Shown piece by piece: positions 28,200 to 36,897 of a stretch of 64,000 nucleotides of DNA (the first letter of the stretch is position 1; every line of letters begins with the position of its first letter). Location: positions 3,534,001 through 3,598,000 of the forward strand of contig NZ_CP039432.1 in the NCBI RefSeq assembly GCF_005484805.1, in the 5' to 3' direction. A program made the translations under genes and the position numbers. Below the pieces are notes generated by a model. The model was not told where the DNA came from and made no database searches. It worked only from the letters and a program-made list of their open reading frames with translations. The stretch comes from Rhodococcus sp. SGAir0479 (GTDB lineage Bacteria; Actinomycetota; Actinomycetes; Mycobacteriales; Mycobacteriaceae).

Positions 28200-28213
28200 G
28201 AGACGAGGCGATC

Positions 28214-29368
28214 ATGGCCATCCCCGCACTCCCCCCGCTCGACGGCATCCGCGTCGTCGACCTCTCCCGCGTGCTCGCCGGCCCGTTCTGCACGGCGCTG
28301 CTCGCCGACGCCGGCGCCGACGTGGTCAAGGTCGAGTCGAAGGCCGGCGAGGACTCCCGGCACCTCGGACCCTTCCGGGACGGCGAGAGCCTGTACTTCA
28401 ACATCCTCAACCGTGGCAAGCGTTCGATCGCGCTCGACCTCAAGGATCCCGAGGACCGAGAGGCGTTGCTGCAGTTGATCGCCGACGCCGACGTCGTCGT
28501 CGAGAACTTCCGGCCCGGCGTCACCACCCGGCTCGGTATCGACTACGAGGCGGCGCGTGCCCGCAACCCGAAGATCGTCTACGCGTCGATCTCGGGCTTC
28601 GGGCAGCAGGGCCCGATGGCGGGTGCCGCAGCCTACGACCTGGTGGTCCAGGCCCTGTCCGGCATCATGAGCATCACCGGCACCGAGGAGTCCGGCCCGA
28701 CGCGGCTGGGCGAATCGTTCGGCGACACCGTCGCGGGCCTGTTCGCCGCGTGGGGCATCAGCACCGCACTGCTGTACGCCCGCAGCACCGGCCACGGCCA
28801 GCATCTGGACGTCGCGATGTTCGACAGCATGCTCGCGATGCTGCCCACCGCGCACAGCCAGCTGCAGGCGTCCGGCGAGACACCCAAGCGTGTCGGCAAC
28901 CGGCATCCGGTCTCCACACCGTTCGACACCTACCGCGCCGACGACGGCCTGTTCGTGCTCGCGATCGCCAGCGAGAAGGGCTTCCGGACGCTGGCGACGA
29001 CCATGGGCCGCGAGGAGTTGATCACCGACCCCCGATTCACCACGGACGCGCTGCGCACCGAGAACGAGCCCGCCATCCGCAAGGAGATCGAGGCGTGGGC
29101 CGCCGGCCGCACGGTCGCCGAGGTCCTGACCGTGCTGGACGCTGCCGGACTGGCCGGCTCGGAGGTGTGGACCGTGGAGCAGGCGCTCGGCTCGGACCAG
29201 GCCCGCCACCGCGGCGTCGTCGAGACGTTCGAGCATCCGACGGCCGGCACGGTGTCGTACGTCCGGCAGCCGGTCGTGTTCGGCGACAGCACCTGGCCCG
29301 AGGTGCGGCGCAGCCCGCTGCTCGACGAGCACCACGACGAAATTCTCGGTGAGGGCGGCTCGCGATAG
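28214..29368 (+). CDS. Family III (CaiB/BaiF) CoA-transferase
   Basis: A 384-residue family III CoA-transferase. Motifs are GIRVVDLSRVLAGPFCTALLADAGADVVKVE at the N terminus (the family start, described in outline), VVENFRPGV, YASISGFGQQGP, the probable catalytic Asp in AAYDLVVQAL near residue 140, and the later NRHPVSTPFDTY. It starts 14 bp after the acyl-CoA dehydrogenase gene and presumably activates the carboxylic acid that the dehydrogenase then oxidises. The acid cannot be told from sequence. Confidence 0.9.
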   Translation: MAIPALPPLDGIRVVDLSRVLAGPFCTALLADAGADVVKVESKAGEDSRHLGPFRDGESLYFNILNRGKRSIALDLKDPEDREALLQLIADADVVVENFRPGVTTRLGIDYEAARARNPKIVYASISGFGQQGPMAGAAAYDLVVQALSGIMSITGTEESGPTRLGESFGDTVAGLFAAWGISTALLYARSTGHGQHLDVAMFDSMLAMLPTAHSQLQASGETPKRVGNRHPVSTPFDTYRADDGLFVLAIASEKGFRTLATTMGREELITDPRFTTDALRTENEPAIRKEIEAWAAGRTVAEVLTVLDAAGLAGSEVWTVEQALGSDQARHRGVVETFEHPTAGTVSYVRQPVVFGDSTWPEVRRSPLLDEHHDEILGEGGSR

Positions 29369-29418
29369 ATTCTCCGACGTCGGCCGATCGGTCGACGACC
29401 TCGGCATGGGAGACACGC

Positions 29419-30084
29419 ATGGCCCCCGGTGACGTGACACGCAGTGTCAGTCGCACCTTCGAACTGCTCGGCGCAATCATCGAGCACGGCGGACTCACAC
29501 TCGCCGACGCCGCGAAGACGACCGACCTGGCGACCAGCACGGCGCTGCGGCTGATCCGCAGTCTCGAGCAGACCGAGTTCGTCCTGCGCGGTGAGGACAA
29601 CGTCTACCGCGTGGGCCCCCGACTGCTGCAGATCGGCGCCAGAGCCATCGCCGACAACCAGCTGCTCCTACGGGCACAGCCGGCCATGACCGAGATCGCC
29701 GAGGTCACCCGGGAGTCGACGTACCTGTCGGCTCCCGGGCCCCGCGGCACCGCGCTGTACATGGGGCAGATCGAGGGCACGCACGCGATCCGCCACATGG
29801 GCTGGGTGGGACAGACCGTGCCGCTGCGCGGGACCGCGGTGGGCGCCGCGCTGCTCGGCGAGGTGGGCGCGGACGGCTACGCCATCGCCCACGACACCAT
29901 CGAGGACCATTCCACCGGTGTGGCCGCCCCGATCTACGACGCCATCGGCCGCATCGTGGGCGCGCTGAGCGTCGTCGGGCCCACGTTCCGGCTCGACGAC
30001 GCCGTCTGCGCGCAGCACGGACAGGTCCTCGTCGAGCACTGCACGCGGCTCTCGACCGAGCTGGGGCGGACGGTCTCGTCGTAG
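29419..30084 (+). CDS. IclR-family regulator A (end of the CoA operon)
   Basis: A 221-residue IclR regulator. The N-terminal winged helix (LADAAKTTDLATSTALRLIRSL) is followed by the effector domain with QPAMTEIAEVTRESTYLS and LRGTAVGAALLG, then ALSVVGPTFR. It is slightly shorter than typical members (about 250). It lies 50 bp after the CoA-transferase gene, so it probably governs its own operon through the palindromes at 26959-27004. Not closely similar to the next IclR gene, so a recent duplication is unlikely. Confidence 0.88.
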   Translation: MAPGDVTRSVSRTFELLGAIIEHGGLTLADAAKTTDLATSTALRLIRSLEQTEFVLRGEDNVYRVGPRLLQIGARAIADNQLLLRAQPAMTEIAEVTRESTYLSAPGPRGTALYMGQIEGTHAIRHMGWVGQTVPLRGTAVGAALLGEVGADGYAIAHDTIEDHSTGVAAPIYDAIGRIVGALSVVGPTFRLDDAVCAQHGQVLVEHCTRLSTELGRTVSS

Positions 30085-30095
30085 GCCCTGGCCGG

Positions 30096-30134
30096 ATGTC
30101 ACATCGGTTCAGTTGAACTGAACGAATGTCACAT
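30096..30134. promoter_or_regulatory. Palindrome flanked by direct repeats upstream of IclR B
   Basis: GTTCAGTT-G-AACTGAAC (30107-30123) is a perfect 8-bp-arm palindrome. ATGTCACAT occurs on both sides (30096-30104 and 30126-30134), 30 bp apart. No T tract follows, so an operator is more likely than a terminator, but the binding protein is unknown. Confidence 0.5.
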
Positions 30135-30179
30135 TCGGCCACCCCACGGCAGGTCTGGTCTGAGAAGTTTGGTGCCGCG

Positions 30180-30195
30180 GTCTCGTATTCGAGAC
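30180..30195. promoter_or_regulatory. IclR B operator (autoregulatory)
   Basis: GTCTCGTATTCGAGAC, arms GTCTCG/CGAGAC, lies 52 bp before the iclR B start. It differs by one base from the perfect palindrome before hutH, which links the two promoters to one regulator, most simply IclR B itself. Confidence 0.72.
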
Positions 30196-30246
30196 AATGA
30201 CGCGGCACGCCGGTCGGGACGGGCCGGAATCGGAAGGGGACGTTCG

Positions 30247-31035
30247 ATGTCGACGAGCCGGGTCAAATCCGCGGAGCGGGTACTCGACGTGCTCGACCTG
30301 CTGGCTCGCCGGGGCGTACCCCTGGCCGCGACCGAGATCGCAGGTGCTCTCGATCTGCCGAAGAGCACGACGCACCACCTGCTCAACGTGATGCGGGACC
30401 GACGTTTCGTCTCGTACTGGCCGGATCAGCGCGCGTGGACACTGGGCGTCTCGGCGTTCGAGGTCGGCGCGTCGTACATGCGGTCCGGTCCCCTGCACCG
30501 GGAGGGACAGCGGCACATGGTCGCGCTCACCCAGGCCGCGGACGAGACCTCGCACCTGGCCGTCCTGCAGGGCACCGACGTCATCTACCTCGACAAGCGT
30601 GAGCCGATCAAGCCGGGCGTCCGGCTGGTGACGGAGGTCGGCACCCGGCTGCCGGCGCACCTGACGGCCGTCGGACGCACGATCCTGGCCCGCCTCGATC
30701 CCGAACAGCTCAGCGCGTTGTACGCCGGCTACACGTGGCCCACGCGCACCGGGGAGGGCCCGGCCTCGCTCGACGAACTGCGCTCGCTGCTGCAGGACGA
30801 TCGCGAGCTGGGCTACGCGGTGGAGCGGGACTCGACCACCAACGGCGTCACCTGCATCGCCGGTCCGGTCGTCACCCGCGACGGCCGCCCGGTGGCGGCG
30901 CTGGGCCTGGCGTACCTGACCGGGGCGCACACCGACGCCGAGACCACCGAGCTCGCGCACCTGGTCACCGCGGCCGCCGAGCACTTCTCGGACAGTCTCA
31001 GCGACCGCATGGTCGAGGCGTCCACGGAACCCTGA
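30247..31035 (+). CDS. IclR-family regulator B (hutH-linked)
   Basis: A 262-residue IclR regulator. The winged helix has ATEIAGALDLPKSTTHHLLN near residue 35; the effector domain carries GDVIYLDKRE-like LQGTDVIYLDKREP, HLTAVGRTILARL and NGVTCIAGPVV. The start ATG 30247 is chosen because an in-frame ATG 78 bp upstream precedes the operator. It is followed in the same direction by hutH. Near-identical 16-bp palindromes before its own gene and before hutH make it the probable hutH regulator. Confidence 0.9.
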   Translation: MSTSRVKSAERVLDVLDLLARRGVPLAATEIAGALDLPKSTTHHLLNVMRDRRFVSYWPDQRAWTLGVSAFEVGASYMRSGPLHREGQRHMVALTQAADETSHLAVLQGTDVIYLDKREPIKPGVRLVTEVGTRLPAHLTAVGRTILARLDPEQLSALYAGYTWPTRTGEGPASLDELRSLLQDDRELGYAVERDSTTNGVTCIAGPVVTRDGRPVAALGLAYLTGAHTDAETTELAHLVTAAAEHFSDSLSDRMVEASTEP

Positions 31036-31083
31036 ACCCGAGACACCCCCGAGCCACCGCACCTACCCACCCGCCCCCCTCTT

Positions 31084-31119
31084 GTCTTACATACGAGACT
31101 ATGGTCTCGTATACGAGAC
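31084..31119. promoter_or_regulatory. Tandem IclR B operators before hutH
   Basis: Two 16-bp sites, GTCTTACATACGAGAC (31084-31099) and the perfect palindrome GTCTCGTATACGAGAC (31104-31119), start exactly 20 bp apart, about two helical turns. They lie 60-95 bp before the hutH start. Cooperative binding of an IclR tetramer would fit this geometry. Confidence 0.78.
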
Positions 31120-31178
31120 ACATCGTCATCGCCCGGATCCCTCGCGACCCCGGGCCGTCCCCTGCCTTCGGAGTCCCC

Positions 31179-32738
31179 ATGACCCTCACCGCCCAGTCCA
31201 CCGACGTCGTCGAGGTCGGACTCGGACCCGTCTCCATCCAGGACGTCGTCGACGTCGCGCGCCGCGGCCACGGCGTCCGCCTCACCGATGACGCGCTCGC
31301 CGAGATCGCCCGTTCGCGCCGGCGCATCGAGGACCTCGCCGCCGACCCGCGCCCCGTCTACGGCGTCTCGACCGGCTTCGGCGCGCTGGCCACCCGCCAC
31401 ATCCCGCAGGAGATGCGGACGCAGTTGCAGCGTAGCCTGGTCCGCTCGCACGCCGCCGGTTCCGGCCCCGAGGTGGAGCGCGAGGTGGTGCGCGCACTGA
31501 TGCTGCTGCGCCTGTCGACGCTCGCCACCGGCCGCACGGGGGTGCGCCCGGAGGTGGCCCAGGCCTACGCCGACCTGCTCACCGCCGGGATCACCCCCGT
31601 GGTCCACGAGTTCGGCAGCCTCGGCTGCTCCGGCGACCTCGCCCCGCTCGCCCATGTCGCACTCGCGGTCACCGGCGAGGGCACGGTCCGCACCGCGGAC
31701 GGTCGCCTGCTGGACGCGGCCGACGCACTCGCCGAGCACGGCCTCACGCCGGTCGTCCTCGCCGAGAAGGAGGGCCTGGCGCTCATCAACGGCACCGACG
31801 GCATGCTCGGTCAGCTCGCACTCGCTGTCACCGACCTCGACCATCTGCTCAAGCTCGCCGACGTCGCCGCGGCGATGAGCGTCGAGGGACTGCTCGGCAC
31901 CGACCGGGTGTTCGCCGCCGACCTGCAGGCCCTGCGCCCGCACCCGGGGCAGGCCGCGGCCGCCGCGAACATGGCGCGACTGCTGGCCGGATCGCCCATC
32001 GTCGCGAGCCACGCCGGACCGGAGGACACCCGCGTGCAGGACGCGTACTCGCTGCGCTGCGCCCCGCAGGTCGCCGGCGGTGCGCGGGACACCGTCGAGC
32101 ACGCCCGCACCGTGGCGCAGCGCGAACTCGCCGCGGCCGTCGACAATCCCGTCGTCACCCTGGACGGACGGGTGGAGTCCAACGGCAACTTCCACGGCGC
32201 CCCCCTGGCCTACGTCCTGGACTTCCTGGCGATCGTCGCGGCCGACGTCGCGAGCATCAGCGAGCGCCGCACCGACCGGTTCCTCGACGTCGCGCGCAAC
32301 CACGGCCTGCCGCCGTTCCTAGCCGACGACCCCGGCGTCGACAGCGGCCTGATGATCGCGCAGTACACGCAGGCCGCGCTGGTCTCCGAGCTCAAGCGGA
32401 TGGCGGCACCGGCCAGCGTCGACTCCATCCCGTCGTCGGCGATGCAGGAGGACCACGTGTCGATGGGCTGGTCCGGCGCCCGGAAGCTGCGCCGTGCCGT
32501 GGATGCCCTCACCCGCGTCCTGGCCATCGAAATCCTTACCGCGGCAAGAGGAATCGATCTGCGTGCCCCGCTGCAGCCGGCGCCCGGCACCGGTGCGGTG
32601 ATCCGCGCGGTCCGCGAACGGGTGGCGGGACCGGGCACGGATCGGTTCCTGGCTCCGGAGATCGACGAGCTGGTCACGTTGGCGGCGTCGGGCGCACTGG
32701 TCGCGGCCGCCGAGCACGAGATCGGGGCCCTGCAGTGA
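31179..32738 (+). CDS. hutH: Histidine ammonia-lyase with Cys-Ser-Gly MIO triad
   Basis: A 519-residue lyase converting L-histidine to urocanate and ammonia. The catalytic Tyr lies in VYGVSTGFG near residue 61. The MIO-forming loop reads GSLGCSGDLAPLAH, that is Cys150-Ser-Gly instead of the usual Ala-Ser-Gly; the cofactor should still form from Ser-Gly. Other conserved stretches are NGTD and QDAYSLRCAPQV, then NPVV. The ATG at 31179 is used since an earlier in-frame ATG lies inside the operator. The next gene starts on the overlapping GTGA. Confidence 0.96.
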   Translation: MTLTAQSTDVVEVGLGPVSIQDVVDVARRGHGVRLTDDALAEIARSRRRIEDLAADPRPVYGVSTGFGALATRHIPQEMRTQLQRSLVRSHAAGSGPEVEREVVRALMLLRLSTLATGRTGVRPEVAQAYADLLTAGITPVVHEFGSLGCSGDLAPLAHVALAVTGEGTVRTADGRLLDAADALAEHGLTPVVLAEKEGLALINGTDGMLGQLALAVTDLDHLLKLADVAAAMSVEGLLGTDRVFAADLQALRPHPGQAAAAANMARLLAGSPIVASHAGPEDTRVQDAYSLRCAPQVAGGARDTVEHARTVAQRELAAAVDNPVVTLDGRVESNGNFHGAPLAYVLDFLAIVAADVASISERRTDRFLDVARNHGLPPFLADDPGVDSGLMIAQYTQAALVSELKRMAAPASVDSIPSSAMQEDHVSMGWSGARKLRRAVDALTRVLAIEILTAARGIDLRAPLQPAPGTGAVIRAVRERVAGPGTDRFLAPEIDELVTLAASGALVAAAEHEIGALQ

Positions 32739-33811
32739 CCCGTCCACTCACCCTGCCGCGGGCCCGGCCCGAGATCGACGCGCTGCCGGCATATTCCAAG
32801 GCATCCGGGGCTGCGACGGTCCGCTGGCGCGCGTCGAGCAACGAATCCACCATTGCTCCGTCGCCCGCCGTCGTGGAGGCGATCGCCCGCGCCGGCGCCC
32901 GCGGGCACCTGTACCCGACACTGTTCGCCGACGACCTCGTCGCCGCGCTGGCCGAACACCTGTCGGTGCCCGCCGACGCCGTGCTCACCGGCGCCGGGTC
33001 CCTGTCGCTGCTGCAGCAGGTCCTCACGGCCTACACGGGACCGGGAACCGAGGTGGTCCATGCGTGGCGCAGCTACGAGGCGTATCCGATCCTCATCGGA
33101 ATTGCGGGCGCCACAGCGGTTCCCGTGCCGCTCGACGTGCAGCACCGCCACGACGTCGACGCGATGCTCGCGGCCGTGACGCCGCGCACCCGCGCGGTGC
33201 TGGTCTGCAACCCGAACAATCCGACGGGCACCGAACTCACCGAGAGCGAGGTGCGGCGGCTGCTGGACGGCGTCCCGTCCCACGTCCTGGTGATCCTCGA
33301 CGAGGCGTACCGCGAGTTCGCCACCGAACGCGTCGACGGTGTGGCGCTGCTGCGCGAGTACCCCAACGTCGTGGTGTTGCGGACGTTCTCGAAGGCGTAC
33401 GGCCTGGCGGGCCTGCGAGTGGGGTACGCGGTGGCCGACTCCGCCGTCGCCGCCCCGCTGCATGCCGCCGCGCCGCCGTTCGGTCTGAGCGCGGTCGCCG
33501 AGGCCGCCGCGTGCGCGGCCCTCGCCGACGCGAAGCACACCGACCGGATCGTGGAGTCGGTCCTGACCGGGCGCCGGCACCTGCGCTCCGGACTGGCCGA
33601 GCGTGGGATCGAAACACCCACCAGCGGAGCGAACTTCGTGTGGATACCGGCGGGCACACGGGCGGCGGACCTCGACGCGGCGTGCGTCGCGCACGGGGTC
33701 TCCGTCCGGACGTTCGCCGGTGAGGGTGTGCGCGTGACGGTCGGTGACCGGGACGCCGAGGACGCGGTGCTCGCCGCGGCCGACGACTTCATCGCACAGC
33801 ACTCCGACTGA
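32735..33811 (+). CDS. HisC-like class I/II aminotransferase
   Basis: A 358-residue PLP enzyme related to histidinol-phosphate and aromatic aminotransferases. Motifs are NESTIAPSPAVVEAI, YPTLFADDLVAALA, CNPNNPTGTEL, VILDEAYREFA and the PLP lysine in RTFSKAYGLAGLRVGY. It is coupled to hutH by a 4-bp overlap. Beside histidase, it may interconvert histidine and imidazolepyruvate rather than act in biosynthesis (inference). Its N terminus is longer than typical HisC by about 10 residues. Confidence 0.88.
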   Translation: MTRPLTLPRARPEIDALPAYSKASGAATVRWRASSNESTIAPSPAVVEAIARAGARGHLYPTLFADDLVAALAEHLSVPADAVLTGAGSLSLLQQVLTAYTGPGTEVVHAWRSYEAYPILIGIAGATAVPVPLDVQHRHDVDAMLAAVTPRTRAVLVCNPNNPTGTELTESEVRRLLDGVPSHVLVILDEAYREFATERVDGVALLREYPNVVVLRTFSKAYGLAGLRVGYAVADSAVAAPLHAAAPPFGLSAVAEAAACAALADAKHTDRIVESVLTGRRHLRSGLAERGIETPTSGANFVWIPAGTRAADLDAACVAHGVSVRTFAGEGVRVTVGDRDAEDAVLAAADDFIAQHSD

Positions 33812-33850
33812 GCACCCCGGTCCGCCTGAGCACCACGATCGACTGATACG
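33805..33850 (+). repeat. Imperfect repeat with TGA codons after the aminotransferase gene
   Basis: TGA codons recur at 33809, 33827 and 33844 inside an imperfect 17-18 bp repeat (CTGAGCACC...). It resembles the repeats behind hutU and hutG, but covers only two frames and is less regular. Confidence 0.45.
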
Positions 33851-33860
33851 AGGAAATTCG

Positions 33861-35225
33861 ATGTCTCTCAACGCCCTCGCCGACGCTCTCGGCTCGAGCC
33901 GACTCGTCACCGACCCGGACGTCATGGACGCGTACACCCGGGACGAGGCCCACCTGGCGATACCCGGCCGGCCGTTGGCCGTGCTCATCGCGGATTCCAC
34001 CGAGGACGTTGCCGCGGCTCTGAAATGGGCCACCGCGCACAAGGTTCCGGTGGTGCCGCGCGGCGCCGGCAGCGGCCTGGCGGGCGGCGCCACCGCGATC
34101 GAGGGTTGCCTCGTGGTCTCGACGGCGACCATGCGCACCATCGTCGAGCTGAACGCGGCGGATCAGCTGGCTGTGGTGCAGGCCGGCGTGGTGAACGCCG
34201 ACCTCGACCGAGCGGCCGCCGAGCACGGCCTGATGTACGCCCCGGACCCGAGCAGCTACCAGATCTCCACCATCGGCGGGAACATCGCCACCAATGCCGG
34301 CGGCCTGCGGTGCGTCAAGTACGGCGTGACCCGGGATTCGGTGCTGGGCCTCGAGGTGGTGCTCGCCGACGGCCGGATCCTGCGCACCGGGCACCGCACC
34401 GTGAAGGGGGTCGCAGGCTACGACCTCACGGGACTGATGGTCGGGTCCGAGGGGACGCTCGGCATCGTCACGGGCGCGACCGTGCGGCTGCGTCCGCTTC
34501 CACAGCGGGAGCCGGCGACGATCGTCGGCAGCTTCGGTTCCCTGCGCGCCGCGGCGGACGCCGTCGCCGCCGTGGTGCGGGCGGGCATCGGACCCAGCCT
34601 GCTGGAGCTGATCGACCGCGCCACGCTGGTGGCCATCGACGAGTGGAAGCGCATCGGCCTCGAGTCCGGCACCGAGGCCATGCTCATCGCGCAGGCCGAC
34701 GGTCCCGACGCCGACGCGGCCGCAGCCGCGATCGAGCGGTTGTTCTCCGAGGCGGGTGCCGACTTCGTCGCACTGTCGCAGGACCCCGCCGAGTCGGCCC
34801 AGTTGCTCGAGATTCGCCGGCTGGCGTACCCGGCCGCCGAACGCCTCGGCCAGTGCCTGGTCGAGGACGTCGGGGTGCCGCGTTCGCGGCTGCCCGAAAT
34901 GGTCGAGTCGATCGAGGAGATCTCGCGCCGACACGGGGTGACCGTGATGACGGTTGCGCACGCCGGTGACGGCAACGTGCACCCGACATTCGTGTTCGAC
35001 CGGCTCGCCGACGGATCGGTGCCGGACGCCGTGTGGGCCGCGGCGGACGAGGTGTTTCGTCGAGCACTCGAGCTGGGTGGCACCCTTACGGGCGAGCACG
35101 GCGTCGGAGTGTTGAAGCGACGCTGGATGGCGCTCGAAGTGGGAGAGGCTGGTATGGACATCCATCGCGCGGTGAAGGCCGCGTTCGATCCGCTCGGACT
35201 GATGAATCCCGGAAAGGGATTCTGA
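33861..35225 (+). CDS. FAD-linked 2-hydroxy-acid oxidase (GlcD/D-lactate dehydrogenase type)
   Basis: A 454-residue FAD enzyme of the vanillyl-alcohol-oxidase superfamily. The FAD-binding PCMH domain has PVVPRGAGSGLAGGATA, DPSSYQISTIGGNIATNAGG and KGVAGYDLTGLMVGSEGTLG; the cap domain ends with AHAGDGNVHPTF and TGEHGVGVLKR. It follows the aminotransferase gene (ATG at 33861 after GAGGAAA). In this setting it could oxidise imidazole-lactate to imidazolepyruvate; lactate or glycolate are the ordinary alternatives. Confidence 0.88.
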   Translation: MSLNALADALGSSRLVTDPDVMDAYTRDEAHLAIPGRPLAVLIADSTEDVAAALKWATAHKVPVVPRGAGSGLAGGATAIEGCLVVSTATMRTIVELNAADQLAVVQAGVVNADLDRAAAEHGLMYAPDPSSYQISTIGGNIATNAGGLRCVKYGVTRDSVLGLEVVLADGRILRTGHRTVKGVAGYDLTGLMVGSEGTLGIVTGATVRLRPLPQREPATIVGSFGSLRAAADAVAAVVRAGIGPSLLELIDRATLVAIDEWKRIGLESGTEAMLIAQADGPDADAAAAAIERLFSEAGADFVALSQDPAESAQLLEIRRLAYPAAERLGQCLVEDVGVPRSRLPEMVESIEEISRRHGVTVMTVAHAGDGNVHPTFVFDRLADGSVPDAVWAAADEVFRRALELGGTLTGEHGVGVLKRRWMALEVGEAGMDIHRAVKAAFDPLGLMNPGKGF

Positions 35226-35265
35226 CCGGCGACCAGGACAAACAATCCGGAATCAAAGCCGGATG

Positions 35266-35295
35266 TTGACAGACCTGTATATACAGGCCTATACA
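35266..35295 (+). promoter_or_regulatory. HutC operator overlapping the permease-hutI-hutG promoter
   Basis: TTGACA (35266-35271), an 18-bp spacer and TATACA (35290-35295) form a good promoter. TGTATA (35276-35281), 8 bp, TATACA (35290-35295) repeats the HutC core seen before hutU, so the right arm is the -10 itself. An additional 14-bp palindrome CCTGTATATACAGG starts at 35274. A leader of about 100 bp follows before the permease. Confidence 0.8.
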
Positions 35296-35404
35296 TTTTC
35301 CACTGGCATGGCGTGACCCAGCGCACAAGCACGAAGAAGGTGGGCATCACCCCCGGAAATCGACCCCGCCCCCCGGTGCGGTCGCCGCAGAAAGAGCAGG
35401 CCCA

Positions 35405-36844
35405 ATGACACACGACGGCAGCACCTCCGAGGTGCTCCTCGCTCCGGAACGACGGACCATCGACGTCGTCCCCGATGACGAGCGCCACGGCACCCCCCGC
35501 AGCCAGTTCACGCTGTGGTTCGGCGCCAACATGCAGATCACCGCGATCGTCGACGGCGCCCTGGCCGTCGTCTTCGGCGCCGACGCGCTGTGGGCCATCA
35601 TCGGCCTGCTGATCGGCAACGTCTTCGGTGGCGCCGTGATGGCCCTCCACTCGGCGCAGGGCCCCCGCATGGGCCTGCCGCAGATGATCTCGAGCCGCGC
35701 CCAGTTCGGCGTCAAGGGCGCGGTCATCCCGCTGGTGCTCGTGATCCTGATGTACCTCGGCTTCGCCGCCACCGGTACCGTCCTGGCCGGCCAGGCCGTC
35801 AACAAGGTCCTCGGCATCGACACCGCCTGGATCGGCATCGTGATCTTCGGACTGCTCACCGCGTTCGTCGCCGTCACCGGCTACAAGCTGATCCACATCG
35901 TCGGCAAGATCGCGACCGTCGTCGGCATCGTCGGATTCACGTACCTGGCCATCCGACTGTTCCTCGAGTACGACGTCCTCGACTACGTCGGCATCGTCGA
36001 CTTCGACTTCGTGACGTTCCTGCTGGCGATCTCCCTCGGCGCCGGCTGGCAGCTGACCTTCGGCCCGTACGTGGCCGACTACTCCCGCTACCTGCCCCGC
36101 AAGACCAGCGAGCGCACCACGTTCTGGTCGACCTTCCTCGGCAGCGTCATCGGCTCGCAGTGGTCCATGACCTTCGGTGCCCTCGTCGCGGCCGTCGCGG
36201 GCGACGCCTTCCTCGGCAACCAGGTCGGCTTCATGGGCGACCTCGCCGGCCCCGCGATCATCGCGTTCCTGATCTACCTGGTGATCGTGACCGGCAAGCT
36301 GACGGTCAACGTGCTCAACGCGTACGGCGGCTTCATGTCGATCCTCACCACCGTGACCGCGTTCGACGGCCGGTCGCAGATCTCGACGAAGGCCCGCTCG
36401 TTCTACATCCTCGGCTTCACGGTCATCTCGATGTTCATCGCGATCGCCGCGAGCGCCGACTTCCTGGACAACTTCAAGAACTTCGTCCTGGTGCTGCTCA
36501 TGGTGTTCACGCCGTGGAGCGCGATCAACCTGATCGACTACTACCTGATCTCCAAGGAACGGATCGACATCCCGGCGCTGTACGACCCGAAGGGACGCTA
36601 CGGAGCCTGGAACGTCCCGGCCCTGATCGTCTACGCCGTCGGCGTGCTCGCCCAGATCCCGTTCCTCGCGCAGAAGATGTACACGGGCCCGATCACCGAC
36701 ATGCTCGGCGGCGCCGACATCTCGTGGCTCGTCGGCATCGTGCTCACCGGCGCGATCTACTACCCGGTCGCCAAGCGGACCAACAATCCGCCGGCCGAGA
36801 TGATCTACCCCGCTCACACCGAGATGGTCGACAGCCGGGTCTGA
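35405..36844 (+). CDS. NCS1-family permease, probably for histidine or urocanate
   Basis: A 479-residue membrane protein with about 12 helices, of the nucleobase:cation symporter-1 (cytosine/purine permease) family. Family segments are FGANMQITAIVDGA near residue 40, MSRAQFG-like MISSRAQFGVKG, ADYSRYLP and the late TPWSAINLIDYYLISKE. It opens the unit permease-hutI-hutG under a HutC-type operator, so the cargo is most likely histidine, urocanate or a related imidazole (inference). Confidence 0.9.
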   Translation: MTHDGSTSEVLLAPERRTIDVVPDDERHGTPRSQFTLWFGANMQITAIVDGALAVVFGADALWAIIGLLIGNVFGGAVMALHSAQGPRMGLPQMISSRAQFGVKGAVIPLVLVILMYLGFAATGTVLAGQAVNKVLGIDTAWIGIVIFGLLTAFVAVTGYKLIHIVGKIATVVGIVGFTYLAIRLFLEYDVLDYVGIVDFDFVTFLLAISLGAGWQLTFGPYVADYSRYLPRKTSERTTFWSTFLGSVIGSQWSMTFGALVAAVAGDAFLGNQVGFMGDLAGPAIIAFLIYLVIVTGKLTVNVLNAYGGFMSILTTVTAFDGRSQISTKARSFYILGFTVISMFIAIAASADFLDNFKNFVLVLLMVFTPWSAINLIDYYLISKERIDIPALYDPKGRYGAWNVPALIVYAVGVLAQIPFLAQKMYTGPITDMLGGADISWLVGIVLTGAIYYPVAKRTNNPPAEMIYPAHTEMVDSRV

Positions 36845-36897
36845 TCCCGGTCGTCCGCTCGATTCCCCCTCGAAAAACAGTCACCTAGGAGCCTCAC

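Noticed and set aside
35245-35264. Small hairpin ATCCGG/CCGGAT after the FAD enzyme gene
   Set aside because: Only 6-bp arms, no T tract; too weak to call a terminator.
34418-36817. 799-codon minus-strand frame opposite the FAD enzyme and permease
   Set aside because: Low-complexity charged shadow; both forward genes show clear domains.
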